This document shows positions 1 through 7,722 of a stretch of DNA of 64,000 nucleotides, piece by piece (the stretch's first letter is position 1; every line of letters starts with the position of its first letter). Under the pieces are notes generated by a model. The model made no database searches. It saw only the letters and a program-made list of their open reading frames with translations, and was not told the DNA's origin. This DNA comes from Chloroflexota bacterium (GTDB lineage Bacteria > Chloroflexota > Anaerolineae > UBA2200 > JACIWT01): contig JACIWT010000004.1 in the NCBI GenBank assembly GCA_014360825.1, forward strand, positions 1 to 64,000, read 5' to 3'. Position numbers and translations under genes: made by a program.

Positions 1-284
1 GGCGGGCGATGTAGGGGCGACCCATGTGGGTGCCCTACTGGGCGGGCACGAGGCCTGCCCCTACGGTGAATGCCCTTGTGGGCGGGCGATGTAGGGGCGA
101 CCCATGTGGGTGCCCTACTGGGCGGGCACGAGGCCCGCCCCTACAGTGAATGCCCTTCTGGGCGGGCGATGTAGGGGCGACCCATGTGGGCGCCCTACTG
201 GGCGGGCACGAGGCCCGCCCCTACAATGAATGCCCTCGTGGGCGGGCGATGTAGGGGCGACCCGCCGGGTCGCCCCTACTGGGC
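1..284. repeat. 80-bp tandem repeat, about 3.5 copies
   Basis: Three near-identical 80-bp units begin at 1, 81 and 161, followed by a partial unit from 241. Each unit starts GGCGGGCGATGTAGGGGCGA and holds the core GTAGGGGCGACCC and its inverse. The last, partial unit ends in a perfect palindrome at 251-279 (13-bp arms GTAGGGGCGACCC around GCC). The array runs into the window edge, so its true length is unknown. It lies just past the stop of the DUF5615 gene. Units differ by only a few bases, which points to recent expansion. There is no constant-repeat/variable-spacer pattern, so it is not CRISPR. Confidence 0.9.
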
Positions 285-635
285 TTTCGGCCGGCGGATG
301 CGAAAGACGCTTGGCGTAATCACGGCAAATGTCCCTGGTAGTTCCGCTACGTGCTGGTTGATAGCCAAAGCGACTACTTCTGCCTTCTGCGTCGGTGATA
401 GGCCGGCAAGCCGGATAAGTACAATACCAGATGTGAGACGGTGTTGGCGAAATATCAGTTCGCCAAAGTCCTTATCTGCTGTCAGGAGTGGAGCACTCTT
501 CTGATTTGCCAGATCAAGTACCGCATCATCGGAGACCCCGGGCTCCATTTCGGCCACGTAATGTACAAGATGGCCATCCCGTCGAAGGCGATCTACGATC
601 TGACAGTCCACACTCTCGTCGGCTACGAAGTTCAT
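276..635 (-). CDS. DUF5615 PIN-like protein, putative toxin of a TA pair
   Basis: A 119-residue protein of the DUF5615 (PIN-like) family. The N-terminus reads MNFVADESVDCQIVDRL, with the acidic D6-E7 pair usual in this family. A second acidic cluster lies in LLTADKDFGELIF. These are the residues expected to bind metal in a PIN-like nuclease fold. The start codon overlaps the stop of the upstream DUF433 gene by 4 bp (632-635), indicating translational coupling. DUF433/DUF5615 pairs are widely regarded as VapBC-like toxin-antitoxin modules; nuclease activity here is inference. The stop codon lies at the edge of the repeat array, in repeat-derived DNA (palindrome 251-279). A second pair of the same type lies at 21431-22112. 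Confidence 0.85.
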   Translation of the reverse strand: MNFVADESVDCQIVDRLRRDGHLVHYVAEMEPGVSDDAVLDLANQKSAPLLTADKDFGELIFRQHRLTSGIVLIRLAGLSPTQKAEVVALAINQHVAELPGTFAVITPSVFRIRRPKAQ

Positions 636-868
636 TTAGCAGTTTCACCAATTGGATAGACCACGTCCGCTCTCAATGCCTCAGAGGCGAACGCTAATGC
701 AGCCTGAATGGCCTCGCGAGTTAACCGGGGATGAGCCTCAAGAATCTGCTCGATGGTTTCCCCAGCGGCCAGTTTTTCTAAGATGAGTTCGACGGTGATG
801 CGCGTTCCTGCAATGACAGGTTTCCCCATCATCACGTTCGGGTTCGATACGATCCATTGCTTTTGCAT
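632..868 (-). CDS. DUF433 protein, putative antitoxin
   Basis: A 78-residue DUF433 protein: SNPNVMMGKPVIAGTRITV near the N-terminus, then a helix-turn-helix-like stretch LEAHPRLTREAIQAALAFA. I chose the ATG at 868 because GGAGG sits 6 bases upstream. An in-frame start at 937 would overlap the gene before it and has no comparable site. It overlaps the DUF5615 gene by 4 bp. The family role as DNA-binding antitoxin of a PIN-like partner is known only in general terms; autoregulation is inferred. It follows the small membrane-protein gene at 886-1170 by 17 bp, so the three may be cotranscribed. Confidence 0.85.
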   Translation of the reverse strand: MQKQWIVSNPNVMMGKPVIAGTRITVELILEKLAAGETIEQILEAHPRLTREAIQAALAFASEALRADVVYPIGETAK

Positions 869-885
869 TTCTGCCTCCAAGTCCG

Positions 886-1170
886 TTACCTTTTTGCTGA
901 CAACCATCTCTTCAGTCCCCGCTTGCTCCCCGCCCACAGCGCGCCGACCACTACGAACGGCCGTACCAGGAGCCGACAGATTCGCTGCACCGCGGCGGTG
1001 GCTTCATAGACCCGGATGTGCAGGATCAGGAGCAGTGGCTTGAGACGCGGCTTGAAATGGCGGTACTCCCGCAACGTGACATAAAGTATCGCCCCTATGC
1101 CCAGCCCCAGTCCTGCCACCTCCAGGGCCAGCACAACCAGGGCTACGTCGCGCCAATTGGCGATGGTCAT
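886..1170 (-). CDS. small membrane protein, unknown
   Basis: A 94-residue basic protein not recognised as a member of a named family. Residues about 8-31 (VALVVLALEVAGLGLG...) form a clear membrane segment. A second hydrophobic patch lies near residues 62-78, and the tail is rich in Arg and Lys. The ATG at 1170 is preceded by a G-rich stretch that could serve as a ribosome site. It lies between nfnB (downstream of that gene's REP hairpin at 1197-1229) and the DUF433/DUF5615 pair, on the same strand. A bitopic or hairpin inner-membrane protein is the most that can be said. Confidence 0.5.
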   Translation of the reverse strand: MTIANWRDVALVVLALEVAGLGLGIGAILYVTLREYRHFKPRLKPLLLILHIRVYEATAAVQRICRLLVRPFVVVGALWAGSKRGLKRWLSAKR

Positions 1171-1196
1171 GGGCCACCCCCATCAAATCCTACCGG

Positions 1197-1229
1197 AGCC
1201 TTGCGAAGGTTCCGAACCTTCGCAAGGCT
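1197..1229. repeat. REP palindrome, TTGCGAAGG family, at end of nfnB
   Basis: Perfect 15-bp arms (AGCCTTGCGAAGGTT) around a CCG loop. The nfnB stop codon is read from 1228-1230, so the hairpin directly follows translation on the minus strand and may stabilise the mRNA end or stop transcription, though no T-run follows. The same family occurs at 47089, 58195, 60425 and 61092, the last two flanking a RAYT gene. Confidence 0.85.
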
Positions 1230-2646
1230 ATTCGGGCCCCACCCACCAAGGCCCGTTGGGGTCCTTCAGGTAGGCGTCTATATCGGCTGCGGCCCGTTTG
1301 CCCGCGCCCATAGCGCTGATCACTGTGGCCGCGCCGGTTACGATGTCGCCGCCGGCCCACACCCGCTCCATCTTCGTGCGCCCGTTTTCTTCGTTGGCCA
1401 CCACTGTGCCGTGCTTCGTTCGCTCCAGCCAGGGCGTGTTGCTGAACACCAGCGGGTTGGGTTGCGTACCCAGGGCCATGATCACCGTATCCACTTCCAT
1501 ATCGAACTCCGAGCCCGGCACCGGCACCGGACGCCGCCGACCACTGGCATCGGGTTCGCCCAGTTCCATGCGGATGCAGCGCATCCCGCAGACCCAACCC
1601 TTATCGGTGCCGTGGATCTCCACCGGGTTGGTGAGGAAGTCGAAGATAATGCCCTCCTCCTCGGCGTTCGCCACCTCCTCGGCCCGGGCCGGCATCTCCG
1701 CCCGCGAGCGACGGTACACGATGTGCACCTCGTCGGCTCCCAAGCGCAGGGCACAGCGCGCTGAGTCCATGGCCACGTTGCCCGCCCCCACCACGGCCAC
1801 TTTGCGGCCCACATTGATCGGCGTGTCATACTCGGGGAACAGGTATGCTTTCATCAAATTGGTGCGGGTGAGAAACTCGTTGGCGGAATAGACCCCGTTG
1901 TAGTTCTCGCCGGGGATGTTCATGAACATGGGCAGCCCGGCGCCCGTGCCCAGGAAGACGGCATCGAAGCCGTCCTTGAGCATCTCGTCAATGGTGTACA
2001 GTTTGCCGACCACGGTGTTCAGGCGGATCTCCACGCCCAGGCTCTGGACGTACTCCACTTCGGCGCGGACCACGTCCTTGGGCAGACGGAATTCGGGGAT
2101 GCCGTAGATGAGCACTCCGCCCGGGGCGTGGAGGGCCTCGAAGATGGTAACTTTGTGGCCCATCTTGGCCAGGTCGCCGGCGGCAGTCAATCCGGCCGGC
2201 CCCGCGCCGATGACGGCCACGTGTTTGCCTGTGGGCGGTGCCAGCGGCGGTGTTCTCATCCCTTGCTCGCGCTCCCAGTCGGCCACGAAACGCTCCAATC
2301 GCCCGATGGCTACCGGCTCGTGTTTCTTGCCCAAGACACATTGGATCTCGCATTGTGTCTCCTGGGGACAGACGCGCCCGCAGATGGCGGGGAGACTGTT
2401 CTTGTCCTTCAGTACCTCCACCGCGCGCCACATATCCTTTTCGCGCAGGGCCAGGATGAACTCGGGGATGCGCACCTGGACTGGGCAACCGGCGATGCAT
2501 TGGGGTTTCTTACATTGCAGGCAGCGTTCTGCCTCTGCCAGTGCCGTTTCCAAGTCGTAGCCCAGGGCCACCTCGTTGAAGTTGCGGCGGCGCACCCGCG
2601 GATCTTGGCGGGGCATCTCATTGCGCGGTGCGATTTCTTTCGGCAT
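1228..2646 (-). CDS. nfnB: NfnB/GltD-type FAD- and Fe-S oxidoreductase (large subunit of NADP-ferredoxin transhydrogenase)
   Basis: A 472-residue flavoprotein of the glutamate-synthase small-subunit family. The N-terminal part has two cysteine clusters (CLQCKKPQCIAGCPV and CGRVCPQETQCEIQC) for [4Fe-4S] centres. It is followed by an FAD-binding GAGPAGLTAAGDLAKMGHKV motif, an NAD(P)H-binding GAGNVAMDSARCALRLG motif, and the C-terminal GGDIVTGAATVISAMGAGK motif. The ATG at 2646 has AGGAGGG 6 bases upstream and lies 10 bp after nfnA. Paired with an FNR-like subunit and without a glutamate synthase large subunit, it is best read as NfnB/SudA, which with NfnA links ferredoxin, NADH and NADPH pools, possibly by flavin electron bifurcation. 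A plain annotation would be homotetrameric glutamate synthase (gltA); the context argues against it. It is cytoplasmic. Confidence 0.85.
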   Translation of the reverse strand: MPKEIAPRNEMPRQDPRVRRRNFNEVALGYDLETALAEAERCLQCKKPQCIAGCPVQVRIPEFILALREKDMWRAVEVLKDKNSLPAICGRVCPQETQCEIQCVLGKKHEPVAIGRLERFVADWEREQGMRTPPLAPPTGKHVAVIGAGPAGLTAAGDLAKMGHKVTIFEALHAPGGVLIYGIPEFRLPKDVVRAEVEYVQSLGVEIRLNTVVGKLYTIDEMLKDGFDAVFLGTGAGLPMFMNIPGENYNGVYSANEFLTRTNLMKAYLFPEYDTPINVGRKVAVVGAGNVAMDSARCALRLGADEVHIVYRRSRAEMPARAEEVANAEEEGIIFDFLTNPVEIHGTDKGWVCGMRCIRMELGEPDASGRRRPVPVPGSEFDMEVDTVIMALGTQPNPLVFSNTPWLERTKHGTVVANEENGRTKMERVWAGGDIVTGAATVISAMGAGKRAAADIDAYLKDPNGPWWVGPE

Positions 2647-2656
2647 GGCGACCCTC

Positions 2657-3508
2657 CTAATGTACCGTCTCGCGGTGGGCTTCACATAACTGTTGATAGC
2701 GTTCCAGGGCCAGTTTCTCCTTGTCCAGGTAGATGCGCTGGCGGGCCATCAGCAGGTCCCAATCCACCTCGTGGCCATCGAACTCCGGGCCGTGCACGCA
2801 ACAGAAGCGCGTCCGCCCGCCGACCACCACCCGGCAGGCCCCACACATACCGGTGCCGTCCACCATAATGGAGTTCAGACTGACGATGGTCTGGATGCCG
2901 AAAGGCTTGGTGGTCAACGAGACGAACTTCATCATAATGGCTGGGCCGATGCCCCACACGCGATGAATGGTCCTCCCACTCTGGCACAGTTCCTTGAGCG
3001 GCTCGGTCACCAGGGCCTTACGGGCGTAGGAACCATCGTCGGTGCAGACGATGAGTTCATCGGTAACGGTGCGCATCCGGTCCTCCCAGAAGAGCAGTTC
3101 CCTGGTCCGCGCCCCGATGATGCCGATGACGTAATTGCCGGCCTCTTTCAAATCGCGGGCGATGGGGAAAATGGGGGCGATGCCCACCCCGCCGCCGACC
3201 ATCACCACAGTGCCGTATTTCTCGATCTCGGTGGGCAAGCCCAAGGGGCCGGTGAGACTGGCCAGGCTGTCGCCAACGCCCAGGGTGCTCAACTCGGCGG
3301 TGGTCTTGCCGACTACCTGGAAGACGATGGTGAGTTCGCCGCGCTGGCGGTCGTAGTCGGCGATGGTGAGGGGCACGCGCTCGCCGTGCTCACTGACCCG
3401 AACGATCACGAACTGGCCGGACTTGCATTTGCGTGCTACCTCAGGTGCTTCCACTACGAATAATTTGGTGACGGGGGCCAGGTCCTCCCTGGCAGTGATT
3501 CGATACAC
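2657..3508 (-). CDS. nfnA: NfnA/SudB-like FAD/NAD-binding [2Fe-2S] subunit
   Basis: A 283-residue ferredoxin-NADP reductase-like protein, the usual length for NfnA or the sulfide dehydrogenase subunit SudB. An N-terminal FAD-binding barrel contains RVPLTIADYD. An NAD-binding domain follows with VVMVGGGVGIAPIFPIARDL. A C-terminal cysteine set (GMCGACR plus RFCCVHGPEFDG) is suited to a [2Fe-2S] cluster. Translation starts at GTG 3508, with AAGGAGG 7 bases upstream. It is the first gene of a two-gene operon with nfnB. Homologous PyrK and HydG-type subunits share the fold, but the PyrD partner is absent. The pair would supply NADPH or reduced ferredoxin in an anaerobe; that direction is inferred. 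Confidence 0.85.
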   Translation of the reverse strand: MYRITAREDLAPVTKLFVVEAPEVARKCKSGQFVIVRVSEHGERVPLTIADYDRQRGELTIVFQVVGKTTAELSTLGVGDSLASLTGPLGLPTEIEKYGTVVMVGGGVGIAPIFPIARDLKEAGNYVIGIIGARTRELLFWEDRMRTVTDELIVCTDDGSYARKALVTEPLKELCQSGRTIHRVWGIGPAIMMKFVSLTTKPFGIQTIVSLNSIMVDGTGMCGACRVVVGGRTRFCCVHGPEFDGHEVDWDLLMARQRIYLDKEKLALERYQQLCEAHRETVH

Positions 3509-3610
3509 GCTGGTGCCTCCTTGCCTGTAGTATATAGGCCCACTGCAATGCGGGCTATCTGTTTGGGAACACAGTCCAGTGGGGAATTATAGGCTGAGAG
3601 GGGGAGAGTG

Positions 3611-3808
3611 TCAAAAAAAGAACCCGCTGGCGCTGGCTCCAGCGGGCAAGAAGTCCACCAGCCGCGATATCGGTGGTGGGGTTGGGGTATTCAGTTCCTG
3701 TATGGCCTGCACGATCATGCTGCAGCCGTTGACCAGGAACGATATGCCGATGGCCAGCACGAGAAGGAGTATGAGTATGGTGCGCAATCTTTGGGTATCT
3801 TCTCTCAT
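3611..3808 (-). CDS. small membrane protein whose 3' end is a terminator hairpin
   Basis: A 65-residue protein with one membrane helix (TILILLLVLAIGISFLVNG, residues about 10-28) followed by a proline-rich linker and a tail ending SGFFF. No family is recognised. The last codons are the hairpin and U-run of an intrinsic terminator, and the TGA lies directly after the U-run, so the ribosome would run into the terminator. This is seen in some compact genes. The gene stands alone between nfnA and a REP-rich intergenic stretch. The reading frame could be fortuitous, but the combination of start, helix and terminator supports a short transcript. Confidence 0.5.
   Translation of the reverse strand: MREDTQRLRTILILLLVLAIGISFLVNGCSMIVQAIQELNTPTPPPISRLVDFLPAGASASGFFF
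3613..3646 (-). terminator. intrinsic terminator
   Basis: On the minus strand the stem CCCGCTGG / CCAGCGGG (3639-3646 and 3623-3630) is followed within a few bases by a run of seven T (3613-3619). It is the best Rho-independent terminator seen in the window. Confidence 0.85.
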
Positions 3809-4541
3809 CGTCTAATTCTACCTTGTAGGACAAATTGGCAATTTGTCCTACGGGCGGCTATGGAAAGCCGCCCGACGATCTATCGGGACTTTTCTGGGCC
3901 GGGCGGGTTTCCATACCTGCCCGGGATTGCTACTTCGCGTCCCCACCGTATGCGGCGGCTACGGTTGCCGGGCCCCGCCGTCGAATAAATCGCCCGCGGG
4001 CGACGGTTACGGTTGTAGGCCCCGCTGTCGAATGGAATTCGACGGCTACGCGTAGAAAGTCCCTGCGGGACTCTTTTGTCGGCGGGGCGGGTTTCCGTAC
4101 CCGCCCTGCGGCTCGCCGTCCAATGAAATGAAATGGCTCGTGTGTAACGGTTGCCGGGCCCCGCCGAATATGATCGCCCGTATGCGGCGGCTACGGTTGC
4201 CGGGCCCCGCCGTCGAATAGAATTCGACGGCTACTATTGGCAAGTCCCTGCGGGACTCTTCTGTCGGCGGGGCGGGTTTCCATACCCGCCCCGGGGGCAA
4301 CCACGAGGGTTGCCCCTACCGCCTATTTCAACGTGGGGCGGGTTTCCATACCCGCCCTGGGGGGCAACCACAAGGGTTGCCCCCTACGGGCGATTGAAAT
4401 CGTCCGCCTGTGCGGGCGTTGGCGTCCCCCTGCGGGGACGCCCGGCTGAGGGCCCCCGAGGCCGCGACCTCGGTCGCTGGCTGGGGTTTGTAGGGGTGGG
4501 TTTCCATACCCGCCCGGTAGGGGCGACCCGCCGGGTCGCCC
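3809..4541. repeat. REP-rich intergenic region without genes
   Basis: About 730 bp with no credible gene. It is a mosaic of short palindromes. They include GTAGGACAAATTG / CAATTTGTCCTAC (3825-3851), CGTCGAATAGAATTCGACGG, GTCCCTGCGGGACT, several GGGCGGGTTTCCATACCCGC blocks, GGGGCAACCACGAGGGTTGC blocks, and GTAGGGGCGACCC palindromes (4517-4545). Much of the mosaic recurs in the same order at 7070-7720, so the two stretches flanking the histidine kinase are related. The final palindrome runs into the last codons of the kinase gene. Confidence 0.85.
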
Positions 4542-6944
4542 CTACTTCGCCGCATTTCTATTTTTGGTGACGTCAGAAACGGGTTCCAGGTTCCCGTTGG
4601 TAGGAGTTTCCTCTTTCGCGGCGGGAAGCCGCACTGTAACCCAGGTCCCTTCCCCCAGGCGGCTCTCCACGCGGATGAATCCCCCATGGCGTTTCACCAC
4701 GCCATAGCAAGTGGCCAGGCCCAGCCCAGCGTGCCCTTCGCCCTTGGTGGTGAAGAAGGGCTCGAAAAGCCGCGCCTTCACCTCCGGCGGCATCCCCACC
4801 CCAGTGTCCGCCAGTTCCATCACCACCCAATCGCCATCGGTGCGGGTGCGGATAGACATAGTCCCGCCCTTGGGCATGGCCTCCACGGCATTGGCGATGA
4901 GGTTCATGAGCATCTGCTGCAGGTCGGCAGAATGGCCGCGGATGGAGCGAACTAACCCCAGTTGCAGGGATAGATGGATGGTGATGCCCTGCTCTTTTGG
5001 GGCGTCGTGCCACTGGGGGCGGGTGGACTGCACCACGTCGCGGATCAATTGGTTGATGCCGATCAACAGCGCGGGTTCCTCCTCGTCTCTGGGGCGATAG
5101 AACTCTCGCAGCCGGTTGACAATCCGCGTGGCGTCGAGGACGCCCTGGCGTACCTGCTCCAGGTCGCTGCGCACTTGACTCGGCAAGGCTGGGTCGCGCA
5201 GAGCCATCAACAGGAAACCCAACATCGGGGTGAGGGTGTTGTTGAAGTCGTGGACGATGCCCGAGGCCATTTCGCCCAGGGCGCGCAGTCGCTCTACTTT
5301 GAGCACCTCTTCTTGGGCCACCTGAAGGCGCTCGTAGGCTGCCTTTAAATCCTCATACATCCGGGCGTTCTGCAAAGCGACGGCGGCCTGGGCTGCCAAA
5401 AGGCGGATCAGCGAGACCTCCTCCTCGGTGAAAACGCGCTTTTTCCCGATCTCGTGCACGCCCAATGCGCCGATGATCTGCCCCTGCCACTCCATCGGCA
5501 CCGCCAGTGCCGAGCCAAAAGACACGCCGTCGTACTGGGGCGATCTCCCCTCCCAGTTGGCGTAATCCTCTACTGTCATTGGCTGGCCGGTCTGCACTAC
5601 TTTGCCGGCCAGACCCTCGCCTACTTTCAGCCGTGTGCCGATGAACCGGCAGGCCTGGTTGGAAGCGCTGACCAACTCGAGTTCTTGCGCGTCCGGGTAA
5701 TACAGATCTATGGTGCCGCCATCGGCGCCCAGGAGATCGGCAGCGTGGCGAACGATTTTCTGCAACAACTTCTGGGTATCCAATTGCGAAGTGATGTCCA
5801 GGCTGATCTCGTAAAGGGCGGCCAATTCTTGGGTGCGCCGATGTGTCTGCTCCAGAAGGCGGGCGTTCTGCAGGGCCACGGCGGCCTGGGCTGCTAAGAG
5901 GCGGGCCAGCGAGACCTCCTCCTCGCTGAAGGCGCGTTTCTTCCGCAGGGCTTGCGCCTCCAATACGCCTATGACCTGCCCCTGCCACTCCATCGGCACC
6001 GCCAGAATGGAGCCAAAGACGGCCTCAGCGAACTGTGGTGATCTTCCATTCCAGGTAGCGTAGTCCTCAACCGCGATGGGTTGGCCGGTCTGCACCACTT
6101 TCCCGTCCAGACCCTCACCGACTTTGAGCCTCGTGCCGATGAACTGGACATCGGGGCCATAGGCGCTGACCAACTCCACTTCCTCTGTCCCCGCATCATA
6201 GAGGGCGATGGTGCTGCCCTCGGTCCCCAGGAGTTTGGCGGCGTGGCGGGTGATCTTCTCGAATAGTTTCTGGGTGACCAGTAGCGAGGCGATGTCCAGG
6301 TTGATGTCGTGGAGAGTAGCCAGGTCCGCGCTCCTATCCCGGGCTTCTTTCAGCATCCGCGCGTTCTCCAGGGCTACTGCAGCGTGGTCGGCCAGGCCGG
6401 TGAGGAAATCCAGATCCCCTAGCTCGAACTCGCGCTCCCCCAGCCGGCGCAGGGTGATGACGCCGATGAGCCGATCTTGGAACAAAAGGGGCGCGGAGAG
6501 GAGCGATTCCGGTTCGCCACCAGGTGTGCCGGGGATGTGTTTCGCCCGCGGGTCACGTTCGGCGTGGTTCACGATCTCCCCGATCCTGGTCTGGGCTACG
6601 TAGCCGGTGATGCCTTCCCCCACCTTCACCGGGGCGGCCAGCGTCTCGGCGGCGAATTCGCCTATGGCGACGATGGGTTGTAGTTCCTGGCCGGATGAAT
6701 CTAAGAGGTAGATGGTGCCCTCGTCGGCGTTTAACAGTTGCAGAGCCCGGCGGACGATGGAGTCGAGGATGGTCTGCGTATCCAGAGAAGACGAGAGTTC
6801 GTGGATTACTCCGAGCAGGGCAACGAGTTGGTCGTGGCGCTGCTGGAGTCGGGCTTCGGTTTCGCTGGGCGGGGGAGCACTGCGCGCCGCATCGAGGTCC
6901 GATGTCACGTGGAGCGTCTTCCGATGCTTGCCCTGTTTGGCCAT
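4542..6944 (-). CDS. cytoplasmic histidine kinase with three GAF domains
   Basis: An 800-residue sensor kinase without membrane segments. Three GAF domains lie in tandem at roughly residues 35-190, 205-360 and 375-535; the second and third are close copies (both contain FIGTRLKVGEGL and VVQTGQP). They are followed by a short coiled coil, a phosphoacceptor domain (GEMASGIVHDFNN, His565) and an HATPase domain with N-box NLIANAVEAMP, G1 DTGVGMPPE and F/G2 FEPFFTTKGEGHAGLGLA. The VHDFNN form of the H-box is typical of NtrB-like kinases. ATG 6944 is preceded by GGAG at about 9 bases. No response regulator is adjacent, so the output partner is unknown. Upstream there is an AT-rich promoter candidate at 7037-7065. 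The ligand of the GAF domains cannot be told from sequence. Confidence 0.9.
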   Translation of the reverse strand: MAKQGKHRKTLHVTSDLDAARSAPPPSETEARLQQRHDQLVALLGVIHELSSSLDTQTILDSIVRRALQLLNADEGTIYLLDSSGQELQPIVAIGEFAAETLAAPVKVGEGITGYVAQTRIGEIVNHAERDPRAKHIPGTPGGEPESLLSAPLLFQDRLIGVITLRRLGEREFELGDLDFLTGLADHAAVALENARMLKEARDRSADLATLHDINLDIASLLVTQKLFEKITRHAAKLLGTEGSTIALYDAGTEEVELVSAYGPDVQFIGTRLKVGEGLDGKVVQTGQPIAVEDYATWNGRSPQFAEAVFGSILAVPMEWQGQVIGVLEAQALRKKRAFSEEEVSLARLLAAQAAVALQNARLLEQTHRRTQELAALYEISLDITSQLDTQKLLQKIVRHAADLLGADGGTIDLYYPDAQELELVSASNQACRFIGTRLKVGEGLAGKVVQTGQPMTVEDYANWEGRSPQYDGVSFGSALAVPMEWQGQIIGALGVHEIGKKRVFTEEEVSLIRLLAAQAAVALQNARMYEDLKAAYERLQVAQEEVLKVERLRALGEMASGIVHDFNNTLTPMLGFLLMALRDPALPSQVRSDLEQVRQGVLDATRIVNRLREFYRPRDEEEPALLIGINQLIRDVVQSTRPQWHDAPKEQGITIHLSLQLGLVRSIRGHSADLQQMLMNLIANAVEAMPKGGTMSIRTRTDGDWVVMELADTGVGMPPEVKARLFEPFFTTKGEGHAGLGLATCYGVVKRHGGFIRVESRLGEGTWVTVRLPAAKEETPTNGNLEPVSDVTKNRNAAK

Positions 6945-7722
6945 GATGTATTCTCCGTTTGGGCGGCAGATTTTGCGGCGAAACGCAATCATCCGCCATG
7001 GGGCGGATGATGCGGGAGAATTTATGTTGTAAATAATTTGTAACACAAAATCCGAATTTTGTCAAGTACCTTTAGCGGAGTGCACAGGGGGCGCCTGGCT
7101 GAAAGTTCCCCAGACCCGCCCCGCCGTCGAATGGAATCGCCCGTATGCGACGGCCACGGTTGCCGGGTCCTCGCCGTCGAATAGAATTCGACGGCTACGA
7201 GTAGAAAGTCCCTGCGGGACTCTGTTGTCGTAGGGGCGGGTTTCCATACCCGCCACGGGGGCAACCACGAGGGTTGCCTCTACGGGCGATTGAAATCGTC
7301 CGCCTGTGCGGGCGTTGGTGTCCCCGCAGAGGGACGCCCTTGGGGTAGGACAAATTGCCAATTTGTCCTACAGGCGGCTATGGAAAGCCGCCCGACGATC
7401 TATCGGGACTCTTCTGGGCCGAGCGGGTTTCCATACCTGCCCGGTAGGGGCGACCCGGCGGGTCGCCCCTACTTCGCGTCCCCACCGTATGCGACGGCCA
7501 CGGTTGCCGAGCCCCGCCGTCGAATGAAATCGCCCGTGTGCGACGGCTACGGGTCCCCGCCGTCGAATAGAATTCGACGGCTACGATTGGGAAGTCCCTG
7601 CGGGACTCTTTTGTCGTAGGGGCGGGTTTCTATACCCGCCCTGGGGGGCAACCACAAGGGTTGCCCCTACCGTCTCACGGAATATTCGTGGCCCCTGGGG
7701 CGACCACGAGGGTTGCCCGTAC
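6945..7722. repeat. promoter region of the kinase followed by REP-rich DNA
   Basis: The first 130 bp are AT-rich and hold the kinase promoter candidate. From about 7080 to 7720 the sequence repeats the palindrome mosaic of 3825-4541, including GTAGGACAAATTG / CAATTTGTCCTAC (7345-7371), GTAGGGGCGACCC around GGC (7444-7472), GTCCCTGCGGGACT and AATAGAATTCGACGG. No gene is seen. The GH57 gene ends at 7723, just inside the last repeat. Confidence 0.8.
7037..7065 (-). promoter_or_regulatory. sigma70-type promoter candidate for the histidine kinase
   Basis: On the minus strand TTGACA (7060-7065) and TACAAA (7037-7042) are separated by 17 bp, in the only AT-rich stretch of the neighbourhood, about 95 bp upstream of the kinase ATG. 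Confidence 0.5.

Noticed and set aside
1-284. Possible CRISPR array
   Set aside because: The whole 80-bp unit is conserved; there are no constant repeats with variable spacers. The same holds for the 66-bp and 31-32-bp arrays, and no cas gene is present.
1228-2646. Glutamate synthase small subunit as literal function
   Set aside because: No glutamate synthase large subunit is present and an FNR-type [2Fe-2S] subunit is cotranscribed, which fits NfnAB/SudAB better.
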